Source: Rutstroemia sp. NJR-2017a BVV2
Taxonomy: Eukaryota; Ascomycota; Leotiomycetes; Helotiales; Rutstroemiaceae
DNA length: 64,000 nt
Direction: 5' to 3'
Assembly (NCBI GenBank): GCA_002946415.1
Contig: NJPS01000055.1
Span: 62,001-126,000 of the forward strand
Part shown: one piece after another, positions 1 to 11,280 of the stretch
Layout of the letters: every line of letters starts with the position of its first letter
Numbering within the stretch: the stretch's first letter is position 1
The notes under the pieces: generated by a model
Databases searched by the model: none
What the model was told of the DNA's origin: nothing
The model's input: only the letters and a program-made list of their open reading frames with translations
Made by a program: the position numbers and the translations under genes

Positions 1-511
1 TATTGGGTTACATTCACCAAAAAATATAAGTGTCCCCACAAACTATGCAAGTAAGTTCATGACTGTCTCAGTACAGGATTTAATCCCCTGCTTGTCTTTT
101 GTGACCTTCTCATCGTTTGATTTTCGTAGGAAGAGTTACGATACTGAGGGAGGTTTCATCTCACATCTTCGGTCCCCCGCTCACTCCGGTCAAAAACTGA
201 CTTGTTCTAACTGTTACCGAATCTTCCACACCTGGACAGCTTTGACCCAACATTGTGAATCCCAAGGAACCCGATGCAAGATCCGCGACAATGATAATTA
301 CGCTGCGGAAATCTCCAAAATAACCTCGGGGGTTGGTGACGTAGAGGGAATGCACCCCGACAATACAGTCAAGTATAGAGTCAACCCAGATGAGTTTCCA
401 CGAGGGGTCAATGTGGAAAGTTTCGCTAGGAATCACAAGCAGAAAGAAGCAGAAATCGCGAAGGAAAAGGAAGAATATTGGATGAAACGTAATAAGGAAA
501 TGGAGTGGTAG
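1..511 (+). CDS. C2H2-type zinc-finger protein, 3' part (partial)
   Basis: The last two exons of a gene that begins upstream of the window. Exon 1-50 ends at a GTAAGT donor (51), the intron runs 51-129 and ends CGTAG, and exon 130-511 continues in frame (432 nt, 143 residues plus stop). The join creates a finger with Cys pair CPHKLC followed by two His (HLRSPAH), then a second finger starting CSNC with a His further on (TQHC). The C-terminal 60 residues are charged, rich in Lys/Glu, and probably helical (EAEIAKEKEEYWMKR). Fungal proteins with this layout are usually of unknown function; DNA, RNA or protein binding are all possible. The function is not assignable without the missing N-terminus. 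The antisense open frame over the same bases is a shadow. Confidence 0.8.
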   Translation, partial: IGLHSPKNISVPTNYASKFMTVSVQDLIPCLSFVTFSSFDFRRKSYDTEGGFISHLRSPAHSGQKLTCSNCYRIFHTWTALTQHCESQGTRCKIRDNDNYAAEISKITSGVGDVEGMHPDNTVKYRVNPDEFPRGVNVESFARNHKQKEAEIAKEKEEYWMKRNKEMEW

Positions 512-1741
512 ATTGACGTTCATTGTACTGGAGACTGTGGGTGGTGCTTGAGTTTCGTTCTTGGTGCTAGGTGGCGTTTCATCATGATATGGGGATGCTT
601 GATTTGGGATGGAGAGGTGGTGATTTGGGTGTTTCCATGTCGTCGATATTCTCACTTTACTTCCCTACTGGCGTCCTTCCAGCACTGGTGGGTTTCAGTA
701 AAACCAAGTTACTACTTATAATATTACAATTATATTTTGTTCATCTCTACTATTACTAAAAGGTTGTTGAGTTCCATCTGATTGATTTCGTTTATTTCAA
801 ATACACATCTAAACTGTAACGACTGCATCCCCCGAGCGTACGAAGGGAGTCAAATGGGTTCCATACTGACCTCAGAATCATCAATAATATAACTAATTAC
901 AGGTTGGTGAAAGTTGGCCAGCCTTGAAATATTACCCCTAAGCGGTTATATGTACGTACAGGTGCGATTCGTGATGTGTTCGAAATTTGTTTACCCCCAC
1001 TCCCCCTTTTTGAGTAGAGCTCGTCCTCAAGAAACGAGTGACTTAAGGTCAACAAATACATAAGGAAGAAAGAAAACAACTAATCCTCCTCCAATCCTAA
1101 TCCATCAAAGATGCGATTCGTGGTACATACAGGTCAAATCATCACATCCTACTAGTTCTGCAACGGGGGCCCCTTCGCTAATTTGGGTGTCATTTAGACC
1201 TTCAGAACGCAAGGGCAAAATATGTCATGGAGCTTTGGAGCTTTCCAGTCATTCAAAGATATGAGGTAGACCCATAACTAATAAAGTTAGGCTACGAAAT
1301 AGGTACCCATAGGCAGGTAATAGCACCTCTTCCACCCACCCACGGGTGCCCACAGGTGGGTGTTCGACTTCTCCAACCCACCCATCTGCCCAAACAGAGG
1401 CGGCATGCCCCCTATATAGGCCCGTGACAGCCAATAGGTAGTAAATCTCCCCCTTAACCCACCCAAGGGGTACTTAGTATCCCTCCGCCGGAATAAAGAT
1501 TAAAATTTTCTGCGTCTTGCCACCAAAGATTTAACCTTTATTCAGGGGGAGGGATAGTATCAGTCATCATAACCCATCCATGGGTTACCCAACCCACCGG
1601 GTACCCAACCCACCCGGTGGGTAGGTTCGCAGCCTAGATGAAGTCGATCTCGCAAATGGCGTTATCTGGTGCTTGATCATGTTGAAAAGTTTGTGAAATT
1701 GACCCTCTTTGACTGGAATACGACCCTTCTGGAGGACGCTG
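512..1741. other. Intergenic region with TGGGT/ACCCA repeats
   Basis: No supported gene. Short open frames on both strands have no recognisable protein. The second half (about 1300-1632) is crowded with ACCCA/TGGGT words and short palindromes, described separately. Confidence 0.6.
1300..1632. repeat. GC-rich ACCCA/TGGGT palindromic repeat cluster
   Basis: Many short direct and inverted copies of CCCACC/GGTGGG, densest at 1318-1385 and 1567-1625. Its right end, 1609-1632, contains a 24-nt string beginning CCCACCCGGTGGGTAGG that recurs exactly, inverted, at 20557-20580. This suggests the end of a dispersed element, but no full element boundaries could be drawn. Confidence 0.45.
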
Positions 1742-4700
1742 TCATGAGCCCCTCTGGGGGACGCTGTAATTAGCCTCTCTGGCATTTAACGGGCGTCTTG
1801 GATGATTTATGGAATAGCTGTTGCTCAGTACACGCTCTTGTTCTGGTAACGAAGTCGCCACCCTAGCTAAGGAAGGATAAGTAGTTATGCCACCGCTACT
1901 ATCTTGGCCCGAGATGGGAGGTCCAGTAGAGGCCGCATCGTTTAAGAAAGGTATATTCTCCTGACTGTAGATAAGGGTGGGTCTTGTCTCCCGGCTAGGT
2001 ATTGACTCCCCGTTGAGTATTGTCTCCAGGCTCGGAATACCGAGTCTGGATAGAACTCCACTCAGGTTTTTACCGAAAATAACTGCTCCACGTTCTTTGA
2101 GTGGTCCAGGAGGAGTAATTTGATGGACAGTAGGCCGAGAGTCATACAGTATCTGTTGAAGTCGGTCGCAGGTACATTGGTAGGTTTTGCTGTTGGGACA
2201 GGTCTCGAACAAGGCTGCGCCTCGGTGCCATTGGAGATGCGTCGATGTCAGATGCTTCTTTGAATGACGAGATCCAGCTTCCTCGTAGAGAGTGTTTAGC
2301 ATAGAAACACTTGCTGTGAGATAGTCCTTATCTTTGGGAACACGTTGCCACAAGTGACAGAGCCCCGGTTCTTTTGCCGGTTGAATCAAGTCCTCGAATC
2401 CGGTGCCGAAAAAGACAACGGAATTAAGGTCCCGTGCTAGATTTATCCATCCACCGTTGCTTTTCTGGATGTCTGCCTCCTTCAGACGAATTGGTGACCT
2501 TTCTGTTACCACATCCATGAATTCCCAGCCTCTGAGATTTGGTCTCAATCTCCCATTCAAGGGGATGCCAGTGTCCTTCGTCAGATCCATTTTTATATCT
2601 TTATCGATCAAACTCTCGATCAAACCCCAAATATCGTGCACGAGGTCTTTGAAAAGGTATTCACCCTTTCCAAACTCATCCGGGCTTATCTTCACTTCGG
2701 AATTACTTAGCAGCATTTTTTCAGCGCCCTCACGAATGTCCAGAGAAGCATCTGTAGCTGTGAACTCCACAAGCTTTCCACTGAACGAAAATCGACCACT
2801 ATAACGTCGAGTCTGGGCGATATGTGCAATGACAGCAGACGACGGCACCAGCCAGCCTCTTTTTTCGGAGGTGTCATAAAGAATGATTGGTGTTGTTGAA
2901 GCATGCTTAACAATCGTATGATATCGACCCGTCCGCGAGATGTGTAATTTGCCGTCCTTTGGCCCAGCGGAGAAAGAGAACTGTGCGGTACCAAAGTGCG
3001 AGAAACCTAGATTCATACTCTGGAGCACCACGGGTTTACCAGCCTCCTTGGTATCAGACCAGTCAATATTATGATAGTTTGCATCAACCGTGCCGAGATG
3101 GGATGTTGTGTTGCCCCACCATCCGAGAAATGCACGTGTTGTTGTCAGTGAGTCGAAATCAACATTTTCTAGCAAAGCTCGTCCAGGACAATGATCGTTT
3201 ACTTCGGAGTGAGGCAACCGTGTGTCGTCCTTCTTTTTCACAAAATGCCACTGAACAGAGTCTCCTACCCGTTTAAGTGGAACTAACATACTTGAAAATC
3301 CCTTGATTACTATGCCGCCATCAAACTCAACTGCTTGGCTTGCGCCGCCAAGAGCTGCCATCATATGAATGGGAATCTCCAAGCCATTTCCAAAGTGGCG
3401 CTCTTCAATAGGGAAATTATAGGCGATGACAGGATTAAAAAATAGGTCATGCCAACAACTGTTCTCTTCATCTCCGAGGGACGTAACAGAGAACTCCATT
3501 AAGAAGCATGGCTCGGTTCTGACAACATCCTGCTGCGTCATGCGAAAATTCGAACGACCAACTCGACCGGAAGGTGAAGTTTGAATCGCAGATCCAAGCC
3601 ATGCAAGTTGTTGAGCTACTTCCACGACTTCGTCTGTTGATGCATCAATGCAGGTCCACCTATTCGGCAGCGGTAATACCGTGCCACTGAGCCGGAGCAG
3701 AGTTTTTAAGGGACCTTTCAAGCATTAGCAAGCAGTCATTATTAACCATAGATCAAAGACAAAGTTCAATTTATCTAGCAAATATCCTGCGGATGTTGGA
3801 ATTTTATAATAAAACAGTTCAGCGCGCGTTCATCAGCCAAGTCATTTGAGAAGGCCTCTAAAATGTTAAACAGATTGTATCCTAAGACTTAGGAAATGGG
3901 TATCGTGAGAGTACTGATAATGCTAGCCGACTGACTCATAGCCATGTAACACTGATAGGAAAGGCATCGGCTGAGAGTTTACCAAATATTGAGGAAATCA
4001 GCTTACCTTCCAATATAGTCAACTCTCCATGGCCAGAAGTTATCAGGTCTAATCCCTTCTGCAGAATTTCCAAAACAAGAAGTCCAGTGTCCGGCCAGTG
4101 TCGCTTCAAGTAGTCTCGAACAGTTGTAGCTTGTGCACATGTAGCCGATCCAGTCAAGGCGATCACAGAACCGATGAGTTTCTGGCGAGATTCCGAAAAT
4201 TGTTCTTCCATAAATTGCGCCAGGTTGCGCCAGCGCCATTCGAGATCAAAGGTCACTGTGAGCTTCTGAGGTGTAGTAAGATCATCCAAGTCATATGTCG
4301 TCGTTGCACTAGTGTTTGCAACCCCGTGTCCCATGCCCTTGCGGTCTTCATGGAAGGTATTGCTTAAAGAATACAATATTTGCCGCTTTATTGTCTCTAG
4401 AACGTCCTTGGATTCTTGATTGGGTTGCAAAAGGTACTTTCCTTGTTCAGAATGGTCTTGAACCATTTTTTTCATACCTGAGATTTTCATGGCTTGCCCG
4501 AATGGATCGAAAGGGCTATAGGATTGCGGCAGGAGTGGTAATCGATAACTATCAAATGACTGCTGAAGTATGGCATTCAATCCCACGTTGCTGCTGGATG
4601 AGATCTTCCTAAACTGGGCTGAAGCAGAAGCAGTAGTCTCTGCAGTAGCTGCTGTATGCCTTACATTGGCTGCACCGGCTCGTTCTTCCCAATAGTCATC

Positions 4701-5398
4701 ACGAATACGCCTTCCGTCTACAACAATACTGCTACCAAAATGCCGGAATATCGACTTGGCCGTCACGATTGTGACTTCCCGAGAGCGGTAGTAAAACGGA
4801 AGAATATCTCGGCGAATCAAATCCTCCTTCTCGCTTTGAGACGCTATGATCTTGTATAACGGCCTATTCTCATTGAACAATGACGATGAGTTCGGATACC
4901 CCAAAACCTTAGCACATTCGCTAGCCAGTATAAACAATTTCTCCCCTCTATTTGGCAAAAGGAATGTCTGGCAGTTGTATTTGCGCCCTCCCAGAAGCTG
5001 ACCATTGGAGTAGACTTTCTTTTCCCCTGCTTCGTCAAGCTTTCGAGGGATATATTCATCTCCATCTTGGTTTAATTGTGCCATTGCGTGCTCTCTCACA
5101 GTGGGTAGTGGTATCGCTCCGAGTGTTGATTTCAGTGGCAGGGGTGGTCCTCGCTTTTGTCCGATAAGTTGAGGGCCCACATCTGGGGTGACTGTTGCGG
5201 AGGATTTAAAGAAAGGGTCTGGCGCGAGATCTATATCAGCATTAGTGACAATAACACTCCAGAACCCAAGATCGAGAGTCGAGACAATAGCAGGCTGTCG
5301 CCACGTTCTAGGAATACTGTACCTGTTGAATTGAGCGGTGCGGGGCTGATATTTCCAGAGCTACCGGTGGCCTTAGTGCCAATCGTTGTAGGGTCCAT
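1742..5398 (-). CDS. RSC7/Swp82-domain protein fused to a large fungal domain of unknown function
   Basis: Two blocks join through an intron on the minus strand: the donor at 4006 (GGAAG|GTAAGC), a GCTAATG branch site, and the acceptor before 3714 (GAAAG|GTCCC). They meet in frame. Block one carries the Rsc7/Swp82 domain (GGRKYNCQTFLLPNRGEKLF, ECAKVLGY, RDDYWEERA), a subunit domain of RSC/SWI-SNF chromatin remodellers. It is followed by a linker and then ALTGSATCAQATTVRDYL. Block two (about 657 residues) matches in style a common Pezizomycotina family of unknown function (CWHDLFFNPVIA, EFDGGIVIKGFSS, RAFLGWWGNTTSH). The most likely ATG is at 5398 (MDPTTIGTKATG...), but that frame hits a stop at 5231-5233, while the domain frame is open upstream of it. 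The spliced length is one base short of a multiple of three, so a one-base frameshift near 5235-5290 is likely. Expected size is about 1120 residues. The gene may be broken or the assembly may have an error there. Confidence 0.65.
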
Positions 5399-6231
5399 TG
5401 CCGCAAAAAAGGAGCAAATATAGCAATATAAAGCTTTTCATAAGAAACGAGCGCTGCTTTATTTGTTTTTAGAGCTAGGAGGTTATTGATGTTGTACCGA
5501 TAATGATTTATCATCTGCTACTCAACGAACATAAGTTGAAGTACAGCTGAACAAATGAACATCAGGCTGAAAAAGTCAACATCAGGCTGGACAAGTGAAC
5601 ATCAGCACTCCAAAAACCGCTTTGTAATTACTACTAATGGTATCAATTATTATAATTTAATGGAGAGTTAATTAAGTTCCATTTCTGACCGATTAAACTG
5701 TTTGATACTTCGTACTTCCGACTAAAACCCAACAAACAGTAAACCCGGTAGTAATGAGTGACTAAGCTCCAACAACTAACAACTTCAAAGCTTCATATAT
5801 AGGCTATCATCAACCTTCTATCTAGCAAAAAGAGCATGAACTTCGGCGAAGTTAGCCATTATTCGGGTGTCCAATTGCCGACGGTGCGGGTGGCGTCACG
5901 TGTAGTAAGCTGGCTGCTGGCTTGGCTTTTGATTTTGGTGATTTGGGGTGGTACAGAAAGGCTTGGCGCTGCGGGTAGTGTTTGTTTCTTTGGATTCGAT
6001 TTTCGAGTTTCTCCGGTGAGGTATGAGCATATGAGAGGGGTTTGAATGAAAGGGAGGGCTGAATGAGGAAGTGGGCGTGAAGAAGAGGGGTTGTGTGACA
6101 AAGACTGTGATATGAAGGAGGAGTATAAAGATGGTATGATGGATCGTCAAGAAAGCAGAATCAATCCTCGGAATAATAAGATCAAACCACAAAAGACGAA
6201 CAGCAACTGATCGTCCCATCTACCAGACAAA
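5399..6231. promoter_or_regulatory. Divergent intergenic region between RSC7-domain and oxidoreductase genes
   Basis: No gene supported. It holds the promoter sides of two divergent genes. It includes the 20-nt repeats, a CACGTG E-box-like site near 5898, and a TATAAAG near 6123, about 110 bp upstream of the oxidoreductase ATG. Open frames here are low-complexity shadows. Confidence 0.4.
5546..5605. repeat. Three tandem 20-nt repeats upstream of the RSC7-domain gene
   Basis: Three head-to-tail units of exactly 20 nt, the first being GCTGAACAAATGAACATCAG, at 5546, 5566 and 5586. They share the ends GCTG and AACATCAG. They lie 148-207 bp upstream of the putative ATG of the minus-strand gene, so a promoter role is possible but unproven. 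Confidence 0.75.
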
Positions 6232-7302
6232 ATGGCATCTACCACCACTCACAACACCTTCAATCCCACCACATCCCCTCAACAGGTCCCAGACACGGCC
6301 CTCACCCTACTTCAACCCTCCATTCACTCCCCTAACCTAATTCTAACCTCCATTCCCACTCCCAACCTCTCCACTCTCCCTCCTTCCTCCCACCTAATAC
6401 GTATCTACGCCACCTCCCCCTGTGCAGGCGAACTTACCTGGGCCGCCAACTTCCCCTCCATCGTCCCCTCCACAAAAGCCCAGATCCCTTGTTACGATCT
6501 CGCGGGAATTGTTGTCTCCGCACCCCCGGGCTCGAAGTTCCCTCCTGGGACAAAAGTATGGGCTCGCACGAGCGCGGAGAGATCGGGGAATGCCAGGGAG
6601 TATAGTGTAGCGTTGGAAGCAGAGTTGGCCCGCATGCCGGAAGGGTTGGGGTGGGACGAGGCGGCGAGTATGCCGTTGAGTGCGTTGACTGCTTGGCAGG
6701 CGCTTTTTGATGATGATAAAGGCGGGTTGGTCGCACCTGGAGGGGAAGACGTGGATCTGACGAAGAATGGTGAGAAGAGCGTTTTGATTGATGCCGCTAG
6801 TGGAGGGGTCGGTGTGCTGCTGGTGCAGATTGCGAAGGCGGCGGGGGTTGGGAGGGTTATTGGGATTTGTTCGACAGGGAATGTCGAGTTGGTGAAGGAG
6901 TTGGGTGCGGATGAGGTGATTGATTACAGGAAGACTGAGGTTGAGGAGTATTTTGCTACCGAGGGTGGGCGGAAGAAAGTTGATTTGGCGATTGACCTGT
7001 TGGGGGGGAAGAGTTTGGAAAGTTGTTGGAGGGTGGTGGGGAAGCAGGGGAGGGTTGTTAGTGTGAGGGAGCCGCCTGATGGAAGGAAGCCAGGAAAGGG
7101 GATTGAGGAGGGAGTGCAGGGTTCATTTTTTATCATGGAACCGTTGGGATGGCAGTTGGAGTTATTTGGGAGGTTAGTTGTAGAGGGAAAGATCAGAGCT
7201 GTAGTGGACAGTGCGTGGAAGTTGGAGGAGTATGAAAAGGCTTTTGAGAGAGTGGAGAGTGGGCATGCGAGGGGGAAGGTAATTATCAGAGTTGGGGGTT
7301 AG
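6232..7302 (+). CDS. MDR-superfamily NADPH-dependent oxidoreductase (quinone reductase/enoyl reductase-like)
   Basis: A single-exon 356-residue protein, a normal length for medium-chain dehydrogenase/reductases. The N-terminal GroES-like fold (about residues 20-135) ends in KVWARTSAERSGNAREY. The Rossmann nucleotide-binding turn is AASGGVGVLLVQIAKA (residues 188-203), and a typical VIDYRKTE follows, where a 2'-phosphate-binding face would be in NADPH-dependent members. No catalytic-zinc Cys/His set is visible, so it belongs with the zinc-free quinone oxidoreductase-like group, which reduces activated C=C bonds or quinones. The start is a good ATG in an AAA ATGG context. A TATAAAG lies about 110 bp upstream. 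The third-position G bias rises sharply after about 6590, but the frame stays open. The substrate is unknown; the protein is probably cytosolic, since no signal peptide is seen. Confidence 0.88.
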   Translation: MASTTTHNTFNPTTSPQQVPDTALTLLQPSIHSPNLILTSIPTPNLSTLPPSSHLIRIYATSPCAGELTWAANFPSIVPSTKAQIPCYDLAGIVVSAPPGSKFPPGTKVWARTSAERSGNAREYSVALEAELARMPEGLGWDEAASMPLSALTAWQALFDDDKGGLVAPGGEDVDLTKNGEKSVLIDAASGGVGVLLVQIAKAAGVGRVIGICSTGNVELVKELGADEVIDYRKTEVEEYFATEGGRKKVDLAIDLLGGKSLESCWRVVGKQGRVVSVREPPDGRKPGKGIEEGVQGSFFIMEPLGWQLELFGRLVVEGKIRAVVDSAWKLEEYEKAFERVESGHARGKVIIRVGG

Positions 7303-7515
7303 AGCTGCGCGGCTGGATGAGAGCGAGTGTGTCGCCATTGCGTACGTCAGGAGACAGCAGGAAATTCCCTAGTATTATACTAGGGGCTTTAGTATATTGA
7401 AAACCATCTCCCTACTGCACGAAGGCGTAAACATTCTGCATAACGATTAAGTGTTAGGCTTTAATTTTATATGCCGTGAAATTAACGAATAGCAAAAGAA
7501 CTACAACTCTTAAAA

Positions 7516-8983
7516 TTAAGCTGAGAGCATGGGTAGTCGTTTAAAAGCAAAGTAGCCCCAAAATAGCCAAGAAGTATCACCACTCGGGACACCAACCATA
7601 TTCGAAGAAATACTCCCAAGCGCAAAATCGCTGTATAAAGCCCCAAATATACCAATTGTGATCAGCAGAGGCGAACTGAGAATCCCCAAAATGATAACCA
7701 GCCTTCGAAACTGGGATTCGTCTCCAAAGACTGTGTCTCGCAGAGCAGACAACTCAGGGAGATTAACCCGCTCAATGCCGCCCCCGAGCTTCTTGAACGT
7801 CTCTTGCCAACGAGTCTGCTTAGAATTGGGATTCCTACCCAAGAGTTTTTCGATTGCAGAGGGTTGCTGTGGCTGTTGCCGTTGCTGGATTGCTGAAGAG
7901 GATGTGTTTCCAGAGGAGGAGGCGAGTGAATCTTCACCCTGTGGAGAATCACTCGTGATATCCACACTGTTGCGCGTTATGGTAATCATCGGAATCTCCA
8001 GACTGTTCACTGGATTCACTAGGATTTCTGGATCGCTTGAGATATTTCTGCTATGTGAGAGGAGGGGTCTCGAATCGCTTTCAGGGGGCTTTGATGGCGC
8101 TTCACGCCGTCTTCGCTTTAGTAAGGTAGAGTCGAACCCAAACGCTGGAAGATAGCCTTCACTCTTGCGTCGAAGTCTGTCGGCATATAACCCCAAAACA
8201 ATAAAGATGATGAGAGTCGCAAACGCAGAACACATCGATAGGAAGTGGATCGTGATAATCTGCAACCAGTGAATATTCCACGATTGAAGGACAATGGAGA
8301 TCAAGCCTGTAAAACCAACGCAGAGTCCGGGAACATATAGAATGAGCCAGTACAGTCCATCTTCTCGGCTAACTTTCTTCGCTTCCCCTCCTTTCCTTCG
8401 GCAGATTCGAAGCGCAGCTGCCGTACTGGTTGCAGAGAGGGTAATTGACATACTCATCTTCCAAATCGCAATACAGACAAACTGCCACCCATTTCGGCAC
8501 CGAAAGATTGTGAATATCGATGTTATTGTTGTTCCTGCCAACGCAAGAAGTGCGAGAGCGAGATCGAATTTCCAGTGTTTGTTTTTGCCCCACGTCCTGC
8601 GAATGGTGAGTCAGCCAGCGCATCAAATCAGTGACGGATTTTCCGAGTAGTATGTCTTCTACCGATACCGTGCTCTTATGAGACAGTCTCGGATAGGAAC
8701 CATTTTATATCTTGGAGTCTTACCAAGGACTTCTATCCAGAGAGAGCATGAATAGGGTGTAATAAGTGAGAACGTGGGACGTGAATCCAATACCGCCGTA
8801 TGGAAGCCCATATAATTAAATTTCTCCGCGAAATTCTTCGCCTTTAGTGGGAAGTGTTGAATTGAGCCAACCCGGTAAGCTTGAGGCTGGAGCAGGAGTT
8901 GCACTGACGGTACTACTCAAGAGTAACACAAGACCGAAGGTCAATGGGCCGCAACTAATCACAGGATTTGGTATTATCTTCAT
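7516..8983 (-). pseudogene. Fungal polytopic membrane protein gene with an in-frame stop codon
   Basis: Exon 8983-8724 starts with an ATG and a convincing signal peptide (about residues 1-28, ending TVSA-TPAP). Its frame then meets TAA at 8816-8818 before continuing as membrane protein sequence (GLPYGGIGFTSHVLTYYTLF). The intron 8723-8597 has a GTAAGA donor and CGCAG acceptor, giving SPW|TWGKNKHWKFDL. Exon 8596-7516 adds further hydrophobic segments (IFRCRNGWQFVCIAIWKM; LYWLILYVPGLCVGF; a segment around IITIHFLSMCSAFATLI; and one near the C-terminus). Between them lies a basic and Ser/Gln-rich cytosolic stretch. The two exons total 1341 nt, a multiple of three, so the only defect is the TAA codon. 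The layout matches a common uncharacterised Pezizomycotina membrane protein family. The stop could be real decay, a sequencing error, or readthrough. Confidence 0.6.
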
Positions 8984-11280
8984 GTCGCTACTTACTTCTA
9001 CATGACCGAGGCCTACTGGCAGCGGCAGCCTAATATATTTGAGGACTGGAATGCCGAGTGCACTCAGCCTCTTTGAACTACCTCCGTGCTCAGGCCCCAC
9101 AAGAGGCTCTTTCAGCTATCAAATCAAGGATAACTTCAAACCACTGACGCCCGTACTTTCTGATGGTTCGGTGTCTTCAAAGAGAATGCCCCATGGTACG
9201 CCCACCCGGTGAAGATAGAAAATTCCCAACTTGGAGGGGGAAAAGGAAACACTACTCCTCGAGACATATCATCTGAGTATGCGAGAGAAAAACTATTCAC
9301 CGGTACATGTGCAGTGATGGAATAGTAAATAAAAAGCAATGCTGACAGCGAAATGACCAAGAGTTTGAGATGGACATAGAACAACCCAGGAACTTGTCAA
9401 GAGTGGGAGAGAATGAAAGATGGGCCGGAGGAACCTCCGCGAATTGTGGCGCTGAAGTGTGGCTGATGCCTCCTCTCCCAGACTGGAAATCGCAACTTCA
9501 TCTTCTTCCCACTTCAATAAACCGATTTCTTTTCAAGAAACCTCGCATCTCAGCACAGGGAGGGGATGATATTCGATATTTACCATACTGCCATTTCAGC
9601 CATGCAGATGCCACTTGCACCTCTGCTCGGGTAATGCACCTCTCCCCATTGCTTGCTTTTCTCTTTCAAGAGCCTGGATTCGTCTCGTGATGCGAATTTG
9701 TACCGAGCAGTCTTTCTCTCATCCCGTTGATGGTGAATCGCATTCTGCTTCTGCACTGGCTCACAGATGCAGATGGCACAAGCTTGAGTGCTCTGTGTAT
9801 ATTGCCCCGCAATCATTCGAAGAGAGCCTAGTGCTACTTCTTGGATCAATTGTGACATATAAACCCTATCGCTACACGTATTATAACAATCGATTGCTGG
9901 ATAGAAACCGCTCACATACCTCAGAGAAGAAAGATCCCGAGGTGCGAGTTATCGAACAGAACGCAGATAGTGTCTTGATGTGGTAAGAAGTAGCCGATGG
10001 CTATCTGTATTGTCGATGTTTCATGACTGATGTTAGATGCGATAGCAGGAAATTGTCGTGCTTCCGTGTGTAGGAATATATGAATAGGCTCGGACGCTTG
10101 AAGTATCCTATGATGATGGAACTACCGATGATTACCTCATTCACTTCACCAAGTATCTGCATACGGACGAAGCTGGTGGGGTAAGATTAGCCTCAACCCA
10201 GTACTGCATCTCCAAACGCAAATAGAGAAATAGGGTGTTCATGAATATAAACGAGCATGGTGGTTCCGCGGCAGTTTATTCATTATCAGATGGGTATTGA
10301 GTACCGCAGCTATGCAAGATCCGTGCAAATTGGGTTAATCTATGTTTCAGCTGCTAGGAAAGTCGCAGGCCATGTTTCTGCTATCGTATTGAACATAAAG
10401 TAGTCACTAATAGTATATTTACAACCAGGCCCGCACTAGTAAAGAGAAATGGTGCGACTAAGGTCTTGGTCAAGGAGTTAGGTGCATCATTATTCCATGA
10501 GCATTTCGTGTGCAATGTACGGCTCTGCTTGCCTCGAATTACGCAGAACAACATATATACAAACTCCCGTAAACTGTGCAAGGGTAATAAATGTGCATTT
10601 CGAGTTGGATGAATATATGGAATGCCAGTAGAAGAGGAGATGAGAAGGTTTCTGTATGAGTAATCATAGTATCGAGTTGAAAGTCAAACAACCAGATATT
10701 TAGGCCCAACTCCCCTCTTGTCCATTCCAGCTCCCATTCCAATTCATCCGCGAACCGAGAAATCAGTGCATATGATTAATCCACGGCAATTTCATCCCTC
10801 CGGCATATCCACACCCACCAATATTCCTTGGCGATGTTTAGCATTTGGTTTGGCTCCCGTCGGGTCGCATGGACTTCCCAAGTGGTCGACGTCTGTGCAA
10901 CTTCCCCAAGCATCATCCCACCGAGACTTCAACAACTCAATTGCGATGCTGCGCTGTTCCTTGTCATCTAGGCATTTCTTGTCCACTCTAAAGCTCCCAT
11001 CTATATATGAAGCATGAGACAGCCGCATACCATTCCTATATTGCATCAGTAAGATAAACAAAGTTTGGCTAGAGGCTCGTGATAGTATCATTAGTTGGAC
11101 AACCCCCTCATGGTCGCTCCTCTCATGGGAGATTTGACACATGAACCCAATTTCCTACGTCACTGACTTAGAATACCCGATTCTTCGAATCGAAGATATA
11201 TCTGAAGTGGCTACCTCTTAGAGAAACACCTTCAGTGTTCCTACAAATCGTGCAACTCAAAATTCGCTTCATGAACAACC
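8984..11280. other. Gene-poor intergenic stretch
   Basis: About 2.3 kb. Several open frames up to about 120 codons occur on both strands, but none has a recognisable domain, a plausible splice partner or a composition typical of the neighbouring genes. I see no repeat or RNA gene. Confidence 0.5.

Noticed and set aside
5231..5257. A 27-nt GT...AG stretch in the RSC7-domain gene with a CTAAT branch-like word, as a possible mini-intron
   Set aside because: It is too short for a fungal spliceosomal intron, and removing it (a multiple of three) leaves the wrong frame, so it does not fix the shift.
5836..6219. Open frames on both strands upstream of the MDR oxidoreductase
   Set aside because: Low-complexity translations, no domain, and they occupy the divergent promoter region.
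9580..9986. Overlapping 111- and 123-codon frames on opposite strands
   Set aside because: Mirror shadows of each other without recognisable motifs or splice partners.
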